Assembly: GCA_029945495.1 (NCBI GenBank)
Contig: JAQSCR010000389.1
Span: 10,225 to 26,054 of the forward strand
DNA from: Pseudolabrys sp.
Lineage (GTDB): Bacteria; Pseudomonadota; Alphaproteobacteria; Rhizobiales; Xanthobacteraceae
Reading direction: 5' to 3'
DNA: 15,830 nucleotides
This document shows, piece by piece, positions 14,198-15,830 of the stretch. Made by a program: the position numbers and the translations under genes. Within the stretch, counting starts at the first letter, position 1; each line of letters opens with the position of its first letter. Below the pieces are notes generated by a model. The model had not been told where the DNA came from. It saw only the letters and a program-made list of their open reading frames with translations, and searched no databases.

Positions 14198-15550
14198 TTA
14201 CGGCTCCATTCCGCCTTTGGCGAGGAACTGCTCCAGCCAGTGGATATGGTAATTGCCGTCGATGATGTCGGCCTCGCGCACCAAAGCGCGGAACAGCGGC
14301 AGCGTGGTTTCGATGCCGTCGATCACCACTTCATCGAGCGCGCGGTTGAGCCGCATCAGGCATTCGGTGCGGGTCTTGCCGTGCACGATCAGCTTGCCGA
14401 CCAGTGAATCGTAATAGGGCGGGATGGTGTAGCCCTGATAGACCGCTGAATCGATGCGCACGCCGAGGCCGCCGGGAGCGTGATAGTGCAGGATCTTGCC
14501 GGGCGATGGCCGAAACGATATCGGATTTTCGGCATTGATGCGGCACTCGATCGAATGGCCGCGGAATTCGATGTCTTCCTGCGCCAGCGACAACGGCGCG
14601 CCGGCGGCAACGCGGATCTGTTCGAAGATCAAGTCGATGCCGGTGATCATTTCGGTGACCGGATGCTCGACCTGGATGCGCGTGTTCATCTCGATGAAAT
14701 AGAACTCGCCTTCTTCGTAAAGGAATTCGACGGTGCCGACGCCGAGATACTGGATCTCGCGCATCGCCTTGGCGACGGTCTCGCCGATCTTGTTGCGCGC
14801 GGCGACGTTGAGCGCGGGCGAGGGGCTTTCCTCCAGCACCTTCTGATGCCGGCGCTGCAGCGAGCAGTCGCGTTCGCCCAGATGGATAGCGTTGCCCTTG
14901 CCGTCGCCGAGCACCTGGATTTCGATGTGGCGCGGCTTGGCGAGGTATTTCTCGATATAGACGGAGTCGCTGCCGAAATTGGCCTTGGCTTCAGAGCGCG
15001 CGGTGGACAGGGCGGACGACAGTTCTTCTGCCGTGCGCGCAACGCGCATGCCCTTGCCGCCGCCGCCGGCCGCGGCCTTGATCAGAACCGGATAGCCGAT
15101 CTCGTCCGAGATGCGCGCAGCCTCGACATCGTCGGTGACGCCGCCATCGGAGCCGGGTACGACCGGAATGCCGAGGCGCTTGGCGGTGCGCTTGGCTTCG
15201 ATCTTGTCGCCCATGGTGCGGATATGTTCGGCCTTGGGGCCGATGAAGTGCAGGCCGTGATCGTTGAGGATCTCGGCAAAGCGGGCATTTTCCGACAGAA
15301 AACCGTAGCCGGGATGCACGGCATCGGCGCCGGTGATCTCGCAGGCCGACAGGATCGCCGGGATGTTGAGATAGGAGTCTTTCGCCGCCGGCGGGCCGAT
15401 GCAGACGCTTTCGTCGGCGAAGCGCACATGCATGGCGTCGGCGTCGGCGGTGGAATGCACCGCGACGGTCTTGATGCCGAGCTCCTTGCAGGCGCGCAGG
15501 ACCCGGAGCGCGATTTCCCCGCGATTGGCAATGAGGATTTTATCGAACAT
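14198..15550 (-). CDS. accC: Acetyl-CoA carboxylase, biotin carboxylase subunit
   Basis: AccC carboxylates the biotin carried by AccB using ATP and bicarbonate, the first half of malonyl-CoA formation for fatty-acid synthesis. At 450 residues it is full length. The N-terminal MFDKILIANRGEIALR, the HPGYGFLSEN motif, the glycine-rich ATP loop AAAGGGGKGMRVA near 160, RHIEIQVLGD, ERDCSLQRRHQK, and the catalytic EMNTRIQVEHPVTEM stretch are all present and intact. It is cytoplasmic. The ATG is 27 bases after the accB stop, so the two are one operon (accBC), as usual in bacteria. No terminator is evident in the 16 bases before the convergent response regulator. Confidence 0.98.
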   Translation of the reverse strand: MFDKILIANRGEIALRVLRACKELGIKTVAVHSTADADAMHVRFADESVCIGPPAAKDSYLNIPAILSACEITGADAVHPGYGFLSENARFAEILNDHGLHFIGPKAEHIRTMGDKIEAKRTAKRLGIPVVPGSDGGVTDDVEAARISDEIGYPVLIKAAAGGGGKGMRVARTAEELSSALSTARSEAKANFGSDSVYIEKYLAKPRHIEIQVLGDGKGNAIHLGERDCSLQRRHQKVLEESPSPALNVAARNKIGETVAKAMREIQYLGVGTVEFLYEEGEFYFIEMNTRIQVEHPVTEMITGIDLIFEQIRVAAGAPLSLAQEDIEFRGHSIECRINAENPISFRPSPGKILHYHAPGGLGVRIDSAVYQGYTIPPYYDSLVGKLIVHGKTRTECLMRLNRALDEVVIDGIETTLPLFRALVREADIIDGNYHIHWLEQFLAKGGMEP

Positions 15551-15577
15551 GGCGTCTGCCCGGCGGCGTAAAAACCG

Positions 15578-15830
15578 TCACTCGATGATCACCAAAGGTT
15601 CGCCGAACTCGACCGGCTGGCCGTCTTCGAACAGGACCTGAGTCACGGTGCCGCCGCGCGGCGCCGGAATTTGATTCATGGTCTTCATCGCTTCGATGAT
15701 CAGCAGCGTATCGCCGGCTTTCACGGTGCTGCCGACCTCGACGAACGGCTTGGCGCCGGGCTCGGCCGCGCCGTAAGCGGTGCCGACCATCGGCGAGGTG
15801 ACGACGCCGGGATGCTTGGCTGGATCCATC
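15578..15830 (-). CDS. accB: Biotin carboxyl carrier protein, C-terminal part
   Basis: Only the last 84 or so residues are inside the window; the gene begins beyond its right edge. The visible part is the biotinyl domain: SPMVGTAYGAAEPGAKPFVEVG, then the biotin-accepting lysine in EAMKTMNQIPA, and the closing VEFGEPLVIIE. The thumb insertion typical of acetyl-CoA carboxylase carriers is present around AAEPGAKPF. AccB shuttles carboxyl groups from AccC to the AccAD transferase. The methionine near 15829 is internal, not the start. Confidence 0.96.
   Translation of the reverse strand, partial: MDPAKHPGVVTSPMVGTAYGAAEPGAKPFVEVGSTVKAGDTLLIIEAMKTMNQIPAPRGGTVTQVLFEDGQPVEFGEPLVIIE

Noticed and set aside
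14480..15571. Plus-strand frame of 363 codons opposite accC
   Set aside because: Antisense shadow of a near-invariant enzyme gene.

Overview
The window is a GC-rich chromosomal segment that looks like an alphaproteobacterium of the order Hyphomicrobiales (Rhizobiales), probably near the Bradyrhizobium/Rhodopseudomonas/Xanthobacteraceae branch. The pointers are the accB-accC, aat, DUF2155 and NDUFA12-like neighbourhood, a long B12-dependent ribonucleotide reductase, caspase-fold proteins with changed catalytic residues, and short intergenic palindromes of the kind common in that group. The assignment is an inference from protein content, not from a marker RNA. No tRNA, rRNA, transposase, integrase or CRISPR array is visible.

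Left part (1-2200, plus strand): a UBP-type zinc-finger protein, an unrecognised basic-tailed small protein with its own sigma70-like promoter, and a secreted protein that is probably an outer-membrane beta-barrel. A strong bidirectional terminator and a palindromic repeat close this block. Middle left (2203-5922, minus): nrdJ, a class II ribonucleotide reductase. Above it lie about 1 kb without a convincing gene (5923-6949). That stretch holds a decayed copy of the nrdJ 3' end, reading in the same direction, in which all six cysteine codons are lost while the stop codon aligns. It also holds a candidate minus-strand small RNA with a terminator, and a dispersed repeat made of two inverted repeats.

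Centre (6950-11306, minus): a Rap1a/Tai-like secreted protein and two tandem paralogous caspase-fold proteins with signal peptides. In one paralog the catalytic Cys has become Ser. In the other both residues are gone (His to Tyr, Cys to Ala). The Ser paralog continues into a tail of about 370 residues rich in Pro and Thr, but the tail is in another frame, so there is an apparent one-base frameshift at about 9098-9100. Each paralog has its own perfect FNR/FixK-type box (TTGA-N6-TCAA) 70-110 bp upstream of its start. This suggests both are switched by low oxygen, and it is the most interesting signal in the window.

Right part (11468-15830): an NDUFA12-like complex I accessory protein and a DUF2155 secreted protein on the plus strand, then aat (minus) whose stop codon directly abuts the DUF2155 stop. 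A single-domain response regulator on the plus strand sits between aat and accC. Last come accC and the biotinyl end of accB (minus), which form the biotin carboxylase/carrier operon of fatty-acid synthesis and run off the window edge.
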